A stretch of 64,000 nt of DNA. Origin: CAVPEV01 sp963703555 (GTDB lineage: Bacteria > Actinomycetota > Actinomycetes > Actinomycetales > Cellulomonadaceae). The DNA lies in NCBI GenBank assembly GCA_963703555.1, contig CAVPEV010000043.1, positions 149,786 to 213,785 of the forward strand, written 5' to 3'. The notes under the pieces are model-generated. The model ran no database searches and was not told where the DNA came from. It worked only from the letters and a program-made list of their open reading frames with translations. Positions 33,661 to 42,794 of the stretch are shown here, one piece after another. The translations under genes were made by a program, and so were the position numbers. Each line of letters opens with the position of its first letter. Positions within the stretch are counted from its first letter, which is position 1.

Positions 33661-35490
33661 CTACAGCAGGGTGGCCGCCGCGAGCCAGGCGTCCTCCAGC
33701 TCGGCCTGCTCCGCCAGGAGCGCCCGGAGGCGGGCGTCCAGGCGGACGACCGCCTCCGGTTCGGTGGCCCGGGCGGCCAGCTGCGCGTGCAGCTCGGCGA
33801 CCTCGCCGGCGACCCGGTGCAGCCGCCGCTCGACCCGTTGCGCCTCCTTCCGAGCGGCTCGCACCTGAGCGGGCGTGGCACGGGGTGCGCCCGCCGGCAA
33901 CGCGGGTGCGCCCGCCATCCCGGCGTCCTGCGGTGCGCCGATCCGGCCTGCGCCAGCTTCCGGACCGGGGTGGCCGTCCGGATGGCCGTCGGCAGCCCGG
34001 CGAAGCGCCAGGAACTCGTCCACGCCGCCGGGCAGGTCCCGCACCTTTCCGTCACCGAGCAACGCCACCTGACGGTCGCACACCCGTTCGAGCAGGTAGC
34101 GGTCGTGGCTGACCACGACGAGCGTGCCGGGCCAGTCGTCCAGCAGGTCCTCCACCGCGGCCAGGGTGTCGGTGTCCAGGTCGTTCGTCGGCTCGTCGAG
34201 CAACAGCACGTTCGGCTCGCCGACGAGCAGCCGCAGCAGCTGCAACCGCCGGCGCTCGCCGCCGGACAGCTCCCGCACGGGTGCCCACGCGCGCTCCCGG
34301 GTGAACCCGAGCCGCTCGACGAGCTGGGCCGCGGTGAGTTCCCGACCACCGACGACCACCCGGCGCCGGTCCTGCTCCACCACCTGCACGGCGGTCGACC
34401 CGGCCAGCTCGTCCAGCTCGGCGACGTCCTGGCTGAGCTCCGCGGACCGCACCGTGAGCCCACGGCGCACCCGGCCCTCGGTCGGCGCCAGCCGGCCGGA
34501 GAGCAGCCCGAGCAGCGTCGTCTTGCCGGCTCCGTTGGCACCGACCACGCCGATCCGGTCGCCGGGGCCCAGGCCCCACGTCACGTGGTCCAGCACGGGT
34601 GCGTCGGCGAACCGGAGGGTGACGTCGTCCAGCTCCACCACGTCCTTGCCGAGCCGGGCAGTGGCCAGCCGGGTGAGCTCCATCCGGTCCCGAGGCGGCG
34701 GCTCGTCGGCGATGAGCGCCGCGGCTGCGTCCAGCCGGAAGCGTGGCTTGGCGGTGCGGGCCGGCGCCCCCCGGCGCAGCCAGGCCAGCTCCTTGCGGAG
34801 CAGGCCGCGCCGACGGTCCTCGGCCACCGAGGCGGCGTGCACCCGCTCGGCGCGGGCCAGGACGTAGGCGGCGTAGCCGCCGTCGTACGTGTCGACGGTG
34901 GCGTCGTGCACGTCCCACAGCCGGGTGCACACCGCGTCCAGGAACCAGCGGTCGTGGGTCACGACGACCAGCGCCCCGGTCCCCCGGGAGAACCGTTCGC
35001 GCAGGTGGTCGGCGAGCCAGGCGACCCCCTCCACGTCGAGGTGGTTGGTCGGCTCGTCGAGGGCGAGCACGTCGTCGTCGCGGACCAGCATGGCGGCGAG
35101 CGCCACCCGGCGGCGCTGCCCACCGGACAGGCTCGCCACGCTCGCGTCGAGGTCGACGTCCGCCAGCAGCCCGGCGTGCACGGCACGCACCCGCGGGTCC
35201 CGGGCCCACTCGTGCACCGCCTGCCCGCCGTGCACCGCGTCGGCCACGGTGCCGGGCGGGACCTCGTCCCGCTGGTCGAGGAGCCCCACGCGCAGCCCGC
35301 CGCTGCGGGTGACCCGCCCCGTCCCCGGTGGCTGCACGCCGGCGAGGAGCCGCAGCAACGTCGACTTGCCGGCGCCGTTAGGACCCACGACCCCGACCCG
35401 CACCCCGTCGTCCAGGCCCAGGCTGACCGAGTCCAGCAGGGTCCGCGTGCCCACGCTCACCCCGACCGAGTCGGCCCCCAGCAGGTGCAC
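33661..35490 (-). CDS. ABC-F family ATPase
   Basis: 609 residues with two ATP-binding cassettes and no membrane domain. Cassette 1 has Walker A VGPNGAGKSTLL (about residue 37) and signature SLSGGQRRRVALA; cassette 2 has VGANGAGKTTLL (about 330) and ELSGGERRRLQLL. A linker joins them and a charged C-terminal helical region of about 80 residues follows. ABC-F proteins act at the ribosome in translation or antibiotic protection. Without a close match, resistance cannot be claimed. GTG 35490 has GGTGGG 7 nt upstream; GTG 35502 is also in frame. Confidence 0.92.
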   Translation of the reverse strand: MHLLGADSVGVSVGTRTLLDSVSLGLDDGVRVGVVGPNGAGKSTLLRLLAGVQPPGTGRVTRSGGLRVGLLDQRDEVPPGTVADAVHGGQAVHEWARDPRVRAVHAGLLADVDLDASVASLSGGQRRRVALAAMLVRDDDVLALDEPTNHLDVEGVAWLADHLRERFSRGTGALVVVTHDRWFLDAVCTRLWDVHDATVDTYDGGYAAYVLARAERVHAASVAEDRRRGLLRKELAWLRRGAPARTAKPRFRLDAAAALIADEPPPRDRMELTRLATARLGKDVVELDDVTLRFADAPVLDHVTWGLGPGDRIGVVGANGAGKTTLLGLLSGRLAPTEGRVRRGLTVRSAELSQDVAELDELAGSTAVQVVEQDRRRVVVGGRELTAAQLVERLGFTRERAWAPVRELSGGERRRLQLLRLLVGEPNVLLLDEPTNDLDTDTLAAVEDLLDDWPGTLVVVSHDRYLLERVCDRQVALLGDGKVRDLPGGVDEFLALRRAADGHPDGHPGPEAGAGRIGAPQDAGMAGAPALPAGAPRATPAQVRAARKEAQRVERRLHRVAGEVAELHAQLAARATEPEAVVRLDARLRALLAEQAELEDAWLAAATLL

Positions 35491-35491
35491 G

Positions 35492-36415
35492 TCACTGCCC
35501 ACCGGTGAGGATGCGGGCGCCGGGCACCGGGCCGACGACCGGGATCACGTGGTCCGCGACGCCACCCGCGACGAGGGCTGCCGACAGCACCAGGGCGTGC
35601 TGGCGGTTGCGGGCCAGGGCGGCGACGGTCGGTCCGGACCCGGACACGACGACCCCGAGCGCGCCGGCGTCCTCGGCGGCCGCCACCACGTCGGCCAACC
35701 AGGGAGCCAGCGTCAGGGCGGCCGGCTGCAGGTCGTTGTGCAGCGCATGACCGAGCCCGACGGCGTCACCGGCGCGCAGGGCCTGCAGGATCGCCACGTC
35801 CGCGGCGGGGTCGGGGTCGGCCACCGTGCCCCGGGCGTCGAACGCGGCGTACACCGCCGCGGTCGACAGCCCGGTGGACTGCACGGCCAGCACCCAGGCG
35901 TACTCACCGCGGCTCATCGCCGGAGCGAGCACGTCGCCATGGCCCGTGCCGACCGCCGTGTGGCCGGCGAGCGCGAACGGCACGTCCGAGCCGAGCTCCG
36001 CAGCAAGCCCGGACAGCTGCTCCCGGCTCAGTCGGGTGTCCCACAGCGCATCGCAGGCGAGCAGCGCGGCGGCGGCGTCGGCCGATCCGCCGCCCATCCC
36101 GCCGGCCACCGGCACGCCCTTGACCAGGTGCAGGTGGACCCGCGGACGCACTCCCGCGTAGGCGGCCAACGCGGCCGCGGCCTGCACGGCCAGGTTTGTG
36201 CCATCGGTGGGTACCCGGTCGGCCTGAGGTCCCGCCACGCTCACCGTGAGGTCCTCGGCATGCCGGGCGACGACGTCCTCGTAGACGGAGACCGCCTGGA
36301 AGAGGCTGGTCACCGCGTGGTAGCCGTCCGGCCGGCGCGGGCCGACCCGCAGCAGGAGGTTGACCTTGCCCGGGGCGCGAGCCCGGACCGATCGGTCGGC
36401 GGGCGGCGCAGTCAC
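35492..36415 (-). CDS. ispE: 4-diphosphocytidyl-2-C-methyl-D-erythritol kinase
   Basis: 307-residue GHMP kinase of the MEP isoprenoid pathway. It shows RAPGKVNLLLRVG at the N terminus, the ATP loop PVAGGMGGGSADAAA near residue 97 and the C-terminal GSGPTVAAL motif. GTG 36415 overlaps the rsmA stop as GTGA, giving the coupled rsmA-ispE pair, and the ABC-F gene follows almost without a gap. Confidence 0.95.
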   Translation of the reverse strand: MTAPPADRSVRARAPGKVNLLLRVGPRRPDGYHAVTSLFQAVSVYEDVVARHAEDLTVSVAGPQADRVPTDGTNLAVQAAAALAAYAGVRPRVHLHLVKGVPVAGGMGGGSADAAAALLACDALWDTRLSREQLSGLAAELGSDVPFALAGHTAVGTGHGDVLAPAMSRGEYAWVLAVQSTGLSTAAVYAAFDARGTVADPDPAADVAILQALRAGDAVGLGHALHNDLQPAALTLAPWLADVVAAAEDAGALGVVVSGSGPTVAALARNRQHALVLSAALVAGGVADHVIPVVGPVPGARILTGGQ

Positions 36416-37380
36416 GGTTCCACTGTGCCAGGTCGGCCCGACAGCGTCCCGGCGACGCCGGGCAGGTCCGGCGGCCGCGACCGGTCGGCGGCCGCGAGCG
36501 TCCGGCCCGCCCCGGGCCCGTGACCCGCCCCGGTCAGCTGCTCGGCGATCCGGGCGAACGCCGTCACGTCGAGACGCTCGCCCCGCATGCTCGGGTCCAC
36601 GCCGGCCGCGCGCAGCACGGCCTCCGCCCGCGCCGGCGAGCCGGCCAGCGCCGCCAGCGCGGACCGGAGCATCTTGCGACGCTGCCCGAACGACGCGTCG
36701 ACGACGGCGAAGACGCGCTCGCGGGCAGCCGTCGTGGTCGGCGGGTCGCGCCGGTCCAGGCGGACGAGAGCCGAGTCGACCCGAGGGACGGGCCAGAATG
36801 CCGAGCGGGCGATGCTCCCCGACCGCCGGGCGGCGGCGTACCAGGCCGTCTTCACCGAGGGCGTGCCGTAGGTCCGGCCACCAGGACCGGCGACAAGCCG
36901 GTCGGCGACCTCGGCCTGCACCATGACGAGCATCCGGGTCAGCCCGGCGAACCGCTCGAGGAACGTGAGCAGCACCGGCACGGCGACGTTGTAGGGCAGG
37001 TTCGCCACCAGCGCGGTGGGCGGCTCGCCGGGCAGGTCGCGCACGGTCAGCGCGTCCGCGGTGAGGACCGTCAGCCGGGCCAGCGCACCGGGCTGGTGCG
37101 CGGCGACGGTCGTGGGCAGCAGGCGGGCCAGGACCGGGTCGATCTCCACGGCCACCACGTGGGCGCCCACCTCGAGCAGGCCGAGGGTGAGCGAGCCCAG
37201 CCCCGGTCCGACCTCGACGACCCGCTCCCCGGGGTGGACCGCTGCCTGGTGCACGATCCTGCGGACGGTGCCCGGGTCGACGACGAAGTTCTGCCCGAGC
37301 GCCTTGGTGGGCCGGATGCCTGCTGCGTCGGCCAGCGCGCGGATCTCCGCCGGCCCGAGCAGCGGACCGGTGCCGGTCAT
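36412..37380 (-). CDS. rsmA: 16S rRNA (adenine(1518)-N6/adenine(1519)-N6)-dimethyltransferase
   Basis: 322 residues. It dimethylates the two adenosines of the 3' terminal 16S hairpin (KsgA). Motifs: KALGQNFVVDPG near residue 26, SAM loop VEVGPGLGSLT, catalytic NLPYNVAVPVL near residue 125. The C-terminal 40 residues are a variable Gly/Ala/Pro tail. No Shine-Dalgarno sequence is seen; minus-strand TAGGCT (37388-37393) lies 7 nt before the ATG, so translation may be leaderless. Confidence 0.95.
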   Translation of the reverse strand: MTGTGPLLGPAEIRALADAAGIRPTKALGQNFVVDPGTVRRIVHQAAVHPGERVVEVGPGLGSLTLGLLEVGAHVVAVEIDPVLARLLPTTVAAHQPGALARLTVLTADALTVRDLPGEPPTALVANLPYNVAVPVLLTFLERFAGLTRMLVMVQAEVADRLVAGPGGRTYGTPSVKTAWYAAARRSGSIARSAFWPVPRVDSALVRLDRRDPPTTTAARERVFAVVDASFGQRRKMLRSALAALAGSPARAEAVLRAAGVDPSMRGERLDVTAFARIAEQLTGAGHGPGAGRTLAAADRSRPPDLPGVAGTLSGRPGTVEP

Positions 37381-37414
37381 GCCCGCGAGCCTACCCAGCG
37401 CGGCCCCCGAGCCG

Positions 37415-38617
37415 TCAGCCGAACAGCTGCTTGCCACATACCGGCCACTGGCCGGCACCCGAACGGGCGTACAGCGCCTGCGCGCGCGCCGTCTGGTCCG
37501 CCGGCGAGGCCTGGCTGGGCAGGCCGGACCCGCCCACGCTGCCCCAGGTGGACAGCGAGAACTGGTACAGCCCGTAGTAGAGACCGTTCGCGGAGACCGC
37601 CGCCGGGTTGCCACCCGACTCGCAGCGGGCCAGCGCAGCCCAGTTCAGCCCGTCGGCGGTCGGGACGGCGGCCACCGTGGCCGGCCGCGCCGGGGCCGGC
37701 CTGGGTGCCGTGCCGATGGCCACCACGGCGGTGACCGGTTCCCGGCTCTGCGTGTCCGAGAGCGCGACCCGGGTGGTCTCGGTCCCGTCGACCGTCGTCA
37801 CCCGTTCGACGAGCGTGCGCTCGCCCGCGGCGCCCGACGTGAGCACCCGGCGCTGCCCGGTGGTCAGGCCGGGATCCGGGCGCGTCGTCGTCTCGAACGG
37901 GACGGCGCTGACCGTCGTCACGTCGTGCACGCTCACCCGGCTGACCACGACGGTCACCCGACCCTGCGCGCCGGTGCGGACGAGGACGCGGTCGCGGTCC
38001 CCGAGGACGACCCCCAGGCCGTCGAGCAGGTCGACGACCGTTGCACCGGCGGCGGGCACCGTCACGGTGCGCCCGTCGACGACGACGTCGGCCGCACCGT
38101 GCAGCGCCACGGCGAGGCCGAGCTGGGGGCGCCCGCCTTCGGCTGACCGGGAGGCCACCAGGGTGACCTGCCCCGCTCGGCGGGACAGCATGTCCAGGGC
38201 CTCGTCGGCACTGGCGGCGGTGGTCCACACGGTGGTCTCCACCCCCGCCCCGGAGTCGAGGGTCAGCTGCCGGGCATGCCGCACGACGACCTGCGCGCCG
38301 TCGGTCAGGGCACCCTGCGGGGACACGAGGTCCTGGCTGCGCACCGGCACGTCCTGCTCGGCGAGCAGACGCTCGACGCTGCCGGAGAACGTCGACACGG
38401 TGCGGGCGGATCCGTCGACGTCCAGGGTGACGGACTTGTGCACCTGACCGTAGGCGGCGGCGCCACCCCCGAGGACGACCACGGCCGCGAGGGTGGCGAC
38501 GACGACCGCGCGCGAACGACGGCGGGGTGCACCCGGTTCAGGGGTTCGGTGGCGGACGGTGCGCAGGCGCTCGGCCAGGCGGCGGACAGGGGTGGGCACA
38601 CGGGTCGGGACGGTCAC
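37415..38617 (-). CDS. rpfB: Resuscitation-promoting factor RpfB-like protein
   Basis: 400 residues. A basic N terminus and a signal anchor (AVVVATLAAVVVLGGGAAAYG, first part, about residues 31-50) are followed by three DUF348 repeats starting VHKSVTLDVDGS, a G5 domain (about 215-295) and a C-terminal Rpf lytic transglycosylase-like domain with catalytic Glu in ALARCESGGNP and GLYYGLYQFS. It acts outside the membrane on peptidoglycan and can wake dormant cells. GTG 38617 has GAGGAAC 3-4 nt upstream. It adjoins rsmA as in mycobacteria. Confidence 0.94.
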   Translation of the reverse strand: MTVPTRVPTPVRRLAERLRTVRHRTPEPGAPRRRSRAVVVATLAAVVVLGGGAAAYGQVHKSVTLDVDGSARTVSTFSGSVERLLAEQDVPVRSQDLVSPQGALTDGAQVVVRHARQLTLDSGAGVETTVWTTAASADEALDMLSRRAGQVTLVASRSAEGGRPQLGLAVALHGAADVVVDGRTVTVPAAGATVVDLLDGLGVVLGDRDRVLVRTGAQGRVTVVVSRVSVHDVTTVSAVPFETTTRPDPGLTTGQRRVLTSGAAGERTLVERVTTVDGTETTRVALSDTQSREPVTAVVAIGTAPRPAPARPATVAAVPTADGLNWAALARCESGGNPAAVSANGLYYGLYQFSLSTWGSVGGSGLPSQASPADQTARAQALYARSGAGQWPVCGKQLFG

Positions 38618-38928
38618 GTGGTTCCTCACGGCGGTGGTCCCGGGCACGGGGAGACGCTGCACCTGGCAGGTGCCCAGCCCTGGCAGGACGCCGGTGGCGT
38701 CGGGGGCGCACGATGGCGCCGGCTGGTCGGCGGATCCCCGATCCGGCGGTCGCGACCGGGCACGGAGCCCCGGCTCGCACGAAGCACTCGGTCCCGGCCT
38801 GTTGGCCGCAAGCGCGACACGCGACCGTAACCCATTCGTGACCTGATGCCAAACCCCGCGGGCACTCGCGGGTCAGCAACGGCTCAGGCCGGGCCGGCGT
38901 GGGGCTCGCGCCGGGTCGGCCGGCGCCC
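38618..38928 (-). other. 311-bp leader and promoter region of rpfB
   Basis: No gene here. Between the operator-like motif (38826-38843) and the rpfB start, the minus strand holds several possible hairpins, including GCACCT-GCC-AGGTGC and GACGCC-ACC-GGCGTC in the last 80 nt. A long structured 5' untranslated region of about 200 nt is therefore plausible. I could not match it to the ydaO/c-di-AMP riboswitch. Confidence 0.45.
38826..38843 (-). promoter_or_regulatory. Direct-repeat operator-like motif upstream of rpfB (MtrA-like)
   Basis: On the minus strand this reads GGTCACGAATGGGTTACG: heptamers GGTCACG and GGTTACG starting 11 bp apart. The same arrangement precedes the next muralytic gene (40192-40209). 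An 11-bp direct repeat suits an OmpR-type response regulator; MtrA, which controls rpf and cell-wall hydrolase genes in actinobacteria, is my inference. Confidence 0.6.
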
Positions 38929-40131
38929 TCAGTACCAGCCCTTGGCCTGGAACGACGACCAGGCACCGCAGGGCGTCCCGTACCGGCCGGCGATGTAGCC
39001 CAGACCCCAGGTGATCTGCGTGGCCGCGTCCGTGCGCCAGTCCGGCCCCACGCTGGCCATCTTCGAGCCGGGCAACGCCTGGGGGATGCCGTAGGCGCCG
39101 GACGGGTTCGACGCGTCGACCCGCCACCCGGACTCCCGGTTCCACAGCTGCAGGAGGCAGGAGAACTGGTCGTCGCCCCAACCGCGGTCGGCAGCCAGCT
39201 GCCGCCCGATGTCCTGCGCGCTGCCCGGGGCGACCGTGATGGCCGGGACCGGCCTGGTGCCCACCCGGACCACCTGGGTGACCGGCTCGACCGTCACCGC
39301 CGACGTCACCGGCTGGCGGTCGACGACGACCCCACCCACCACCGAGGCGGCATACGTCGTCGTGCGCACCCCGGCACGACCCTTCGTCTGCACCACCCGG
39401 GTGCCCTTGGCCAGCGTGGCGTCGGGCACCTCCTGGGTCCCGAACGGCACGACCTCGGTGACGGTCTGCCCGTCGCTGTGCGCCCGGGTGACCAGGACGA
39501 CCAGGCCGTCGACGGCGGCCGCGGCCAACGGCACCGAGACCTGGTCGCCGTCCTCGAGCACCAGGCCGATCTCCCGCAACGCGTCCCGGACGGTCGCGGC
39601 GCTGGTCACGCCGTCGATCACCTGACCGTCGACGACCAGGTGCACGGTCTTCTGCGTCGACACGCGCAGCACGTCGCGACCCAGCGGGGCGGACCGGGAG
39701 GCGGACAGCAGCACGTCCGCGCTGCGGACGCCGAGCGCATCGACCGCCTCCCCCACCGTGCCGGCCGTGGTCCACACCGTGCGTCGGGTGCCGTCCACGT
39801 CCACGTCGATCTGCCGGCCGTGGCGCACGACGACCTGGCCCCCGGTCGACACGGGCTCGTCGAGGCCCGGAGCCACCAGGTCGTGCTCACCGACCGCGAT
39901 CCCGCTCCCGGCGAGCACGTCCCCCACGGTGCGCCCGAGGGCGGTGACGCGCACGTCGGACCCGTCGACGTCGACGGTCACCGACTTGTGCAGGGCCGCG
40001 AACGCGCTGGTCCCGCCGGCGACCGCCGCGAGGACGAGCACCTGGGCGGCGAACCGGACCGCCGGTCGCGGTCGGGCGACGCCCCGGCCCGCGGCCCGCG
40101 GGGGCGTACCGGGCCGGTCGCGGTCGGGCAC
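38929..40131 (-). CDS. G5/DUF348 protein with C-terminal lytic-transglycosylase-like domain
   Basis: 400 residues and a paralogue of the downstream rpfB product. It has the same N-terminal signal anchor (RFAAQVLVLAAVAGGTSAF, about residues 26-44), DUF348 repeats starting LHKSVTVDVDGSD and a G5 domain. The C-terminal catalytic part is different: an SLT-like module with NRESGWRVDASNPSGAYGIP and two cysteines. It probably cleaves peptidoglycan at the cell surface. The start is GTG 40131 with GGGAG upstream. It shares the direct-repeat operator motif with rpfB. Confidence 0.88.
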   Translation of the reverse strand: MPDRDRPGTPPRAAGRGVARPRPAVRFAAQVLVLAAVAGGTSAFAALHKSVTVDVDGSDVRVTALGRTVGDVLAGSGIAVGEHDLVAPGLDEPVSTGGQVVVRHGRQIDVDVDGTRRTVWTTAGTVGEAVDALGVRSADVLLSASRSAPLGRDVLRVSTQKTVHLVVDGQVIDGVTSAATVRDALREIGLVLEDGDQVSVPLAAAAVDGLVVLVTRAHSDGQTVTEVVPFGTQEVPDATLAKGTRVVQTKGRAGVRTTTYAASVVGGVVVDRQPVTSAVTVEPVTQVVRVGTRPVPAITVAPGSAQDIGRQLAADRGWGDDQFSCLLQLWNRESGWRVDASNPSGAYGIPQALPGSKMASVGPDWRTDAATQITWGLGYIAGRYGTPCGAWSSFQAKGWY

Positions 40132-40191
40132 GGGCGGTCTCCCAGCGGTGGGGGCGACGGGAGGGGGCCTCCCGTCCGGGCTACCCGCGAC

Positions 40192-40209
40192 CGTAACCGA
40201 TCCGTGACC
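40192..40209 (-). promoter_or_regulatory. Direct-repeat operator-like motif upstream of the SLT-type G5 gene
   Basis: The minus strand reads GGTCACGGATCGGTTACG, again with heptamers GGTCACG and GGTTACG 11 bp apart, followed like the other copy by GTCGCG. It lies about 60 bp upstream of the GTG start. Confidence 0.6.
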
Positions 40210-40242
40210 CCAGGGTGTAGTCCCTTCCCCCGATCGGCCGAC

Positions 40243-41169
40243 TCACCAGGCGCCGTAGACCTCCTCGGCGACCGCCGACGTCGAGGCGCACACCGCTGCC
40301 AGGTCCTCCCCGCGCGCCGCCGCCAGCGCACGGACCGTGTGCGGCAGGAGGTAAGGAGCGTCGGGGCGCCCGCGCACCGGGTGCGGCGCCAGGTACGGAG
40401 CGTCCGTCTCGACGAGCAGCAGCCGAGCCGGCACCAGCCGTGCCGCCTCGCGCAGGTGCTCGTTGCCCCGGAAGCTCACCGGGCCGGCGAACGACAGGTA
40501 CCAGCCGTGCTGCACGCACCGGCGGGCCAGCTCGGCGTCGCCGGAGAAGCAGTGCATGACGGTGCGCTCGGGGGCACCGTCGCGCTCGAGGACGTCGAGC
40601 ACCTCGGCATGTGCGTCGCGGTCGTGGATCTGCAGGGCCAGCCCGAGCTCCTTGGCCAGGGCGACGTGGGCCCGGAAGGCCTCGCGCTGCACCGCCCGTC
40701 CCTGCGGTCCCGCGCGGAAGTGGTCCAGGCCGGTCTCGCCGATGGCCCGCACGCGAGCGTTCGCCCGGGCGACCTCGGCCACCCGGGCGATCGCATCGTC
40801 GAGGCGGACGGCGTGCCGCGGCTGGGGGTGCGGCACCAACCCGTCCGGGGCGACCTCGTGCACGCCGGCGTGCAGCACGGCCTCGTTGGGGTGCACGGCG
40901 ACGGCGCCGAGCAGCACGCCCTGCGCAGCAGGCGCACGCAGCACGGCATCCGTCCAGGCCACCGCGTCCAGGTCGCAGCCCACCTGCACCATCCGGGTGA
41001 CGCCGACCGCTGCGGCCAGCGCGAGCTGTGCCTCGATGGTCACCGGACCGCCGTGGGTGGCGTCCGCCATCGCCAGGACCGCGTCGAGGTGGGTGTGGTC
41101 GTCGACGGCGGGCGCCGGCAACGGTTCCGGCGACGGCGCCCACCCGCGGTCCCGGTCCCGCCGGCTCAC
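40243..41169 (-). CDS. tatD: TatD family metal-dependent hydrolase
   Basis: The 308-residue TIM-barrel nuclease/deoxyribonuclease family protein shows metal ligands in DDHTHLDAV near residue 23, the Glu in AIGETGLDHFR, MHCFSGDAELA and the Asp in LVETDAPYLAPHP. GTG 41169 overlaps the metG stop as GTGA, giving the common metG-tatD coupled pair. Confidence 0.93.
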   Translation of the reverse strand: MSRRDRDRGWAPSPEPLPAPAVDDHTHLDAVLAMADATHGGPVTIEAQLALAAAVGVTRMVQVGCDLDAVAWTDAVLRAPAAQGVLLGAVAVHPNEAVLHAGVHEVAPDGLVPHPQPRHAVRLDDAIARVAEVARANARVRAIGETGLDHFRAGPQGRAVQREAFRAHVALAKELGLALQIHDRDAHAEVLDVLERDGAPERTVMHCFSGDAELARRCVQHGWYLSFAGPVSFRGNEHLREAARLVPARLLLVETDAPYLAPHPVRGRPDAPYLLPHTVRALAAARGEDLAAVCASTSAVAEEVYGAW

Positions 41170-42788
41170 GGGGCGACCGGCTCGTCCACCCGCGGGAACA
41201 GCGACGCACCCTTGGTCACGGTCGTCCCGGCGGGCAGCTGCCCGAACCGTGCGGCGTCGGCCACCGGCTGCTCGTCGAGCGCACCGAGGGCCGCCGGTCC
41301 ACCCAGGGACTCCCACAGCGCGGCGGCCGCACGCGGCATCACCGGGTTGACCAGCACCGCGAGCGCCCGCAACGCCTCCGCGGCGGTGACCAGCACGGTG
41401 GCCAGCCGGCCGCCGGACGGGTAGCTGCCGTCCGCAGCCACCTCCGTCCTGGCCACCGCCCACGGCGCCTGCTCCGTGAGGTAGCCGTTGGCCGCGTCGA
41501 CCAGCGTCCACACCGCAGCGACGGCCTCGGTGAGCGCGAGCCGGTCCACGGCGTCCTCCGCGTCGGCGACGGCCCGGGCGGCGACCGCGGCCAGCCCGTC
41601 CTCGGCGGGCGTGGCCGGCCCCCCCGGCGGGAGCACACCGCCGAAGTAGCGGACGACCATCGCGGTGACCCGGGAGGCGAGGTTGCCGAACCCGTTGGCC
41701 AGCTCGGCGGTGTACCGGGCGTGCAGGTCCTCCCAGGAGAACGAGCCGTCCTGGCCGAACACCACGGCGCGCAGGAAGTAGTACCGGAAGGCGTCGGAGC
41801 CGAAGGTGTCGATGATCTGCGCCGGGGCGATGCCGGTGAGCTTGCTCTTGCTCATCTTCTCCCCGCCGACCAGCAGCCAGCCGTGCGCGAACACGTGCCG
41901 CGGCAGCGGCAGCCCCGCCGCCATGAGCATCGCCGGCCAGATCACCGCATGGAACCGCAGGATGTCCTTGCCGACCAGGTGCACGTCGGCCGGCCAGGTT
42001 CGGGCGAACCGCTCCTGCTCCGCCGGGTCGTCGGAGTCCAGCCCGACCGCTGTCGCATAGTTGAGCAGCGCGTCGAACCACACGTACAGCACGTGCGAGG
42101 GGTCCCAGGGGATGGGAATGCCCCAGTCGAACGTGTTGCGGGAGACGGACAGGTCCGCCAGGCCCTGACGGACGAACGAGACCACCTCGTTGCGCGCGCT
42201 CGCCGGCTGGACGAACGTGGGCTGGGTCTCGTAGAGCTCCAGCAGGCGGTCGGCGTAGGAGCTCATCCGGAAGAAGTAGTTCTCCTCCGCCAGCATCTCC
42301 ACCGGTCGGCCGTGGATCGAGCACACCTTCTGCCCGGCGAACTCGCCCGTGCCGTCCAGCAGCTCGCCGGGCAGCTTGTACTCCTCGCAGTCGACGCAGT
42401 ACGGGCCCTGGTAGGAGCCCGGGTAGATGTCGCCCTTGTCGTAGAGGTCCTGGATGAAGGCCTGCACCCGCTCGACGTGACGGGGCTGCGTGGTGCGGAT
42501 GAAGTCGTCGTTGCGCACGTCGAGGGTGGCCAGCAGCGGCTTCCAGGCCGTCTCGACGAGCCGGTCGGCCCACTCCTGGGGGCTGACCCCGTGGGCCTGC
42601 GCCGTGCGCATGACCTTCTGCCCGTGCTCGTCGGTGCCGGTGAGGAACCAGACCTGCTCCTGGCGCTGGCGGTGCCAGCGGGTGAGGACGTCCGCCGCCA
42701 CCGTCGTGTACGCGTGCCCGATGTGCGGAGCGTCGTTGACGTAGTAGATCGGCGTCGTCAGGTAGAAGGTGGGGTGGGCATCGGGCAT
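41166..42788 (-). CDS. metG: Methionyl-tRNA synthetase
   Basis: 540 residues. It has the class I HIGH motif (PHIGHAYTTVA, about residue 21), a zinc knuckle with CVDCEEYKL and KVCSIHGRP, and the KMSKSK loop near residue 315. It lacks the C-terminal tRNA-binding dimerisation domain of longer MetRS proteins, like other actinobacterial MetRS. The ATG at 42788 has no Shine-Dalgarno sequence; a -10 box ends 6 nt upstream. Confidence 0.97.
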   Translation of the reverse strand: MPDAHPTFYLTTPIYYVNDAPHIGHAYTTVAADVLTRWHRQRQEQVWFLTGTDEHGQKVMRTAQAHGVSPQEWADRLVETAWKPLLATLDVRNDDFIRTTQPRHVERVQAFIQDLYDKGDIYPGSYQGPYCVDCEEYKLPGELLDGTGEFAGQKVCSIHGRPVEMLAEENYFFRMSSYADRLLELYETQPTFVQPASARNEVVSFVRQGLADLSVSRNTFDWGIPIPWDPSHVLYVWFDALLNYATAVGLDSDDPAEQERFARTWPADVHLVGKDILRFHAVIWPAMLMAAGLPLPRHVFAHGWLLVGGEKMSKSKLTGIAPAQIIDTFGSDAFRYYFLRAVVFGQDGSFSWEDLHARYTAELANGFGNLASRVTAMVVRYFGGVLPPGGPATPAEDGLAAVAARAVADAEDAVDRLALTEAVAAVWTLVDAANGYLTEQAPWAVARTEVAADGSYPSGGRLATVLVTAAEALRALAVLVNPVMPRAAAALWESLGGPAALGALDEQPVADAARFGQLPAGTTVTKGASLFPRVDEPVAP

Positions 42789-42794
42789 GCCGAC

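Noticed and set aside
33661..35490. Antibiotic-resistance ABC-F gene
   Set aside because: Housekeeping and resistance ABC-F proteins cannot be told apart by the motifs; the core-genome location favours housekeeping.
38618..38928. A ydaO-type c-di-AMP riboswitch in the rpfB leader
   Set aside because: Such riboswitches occur upstream of rpf genes in actinobacteria, but I could not find the conserved sequence blocks here.
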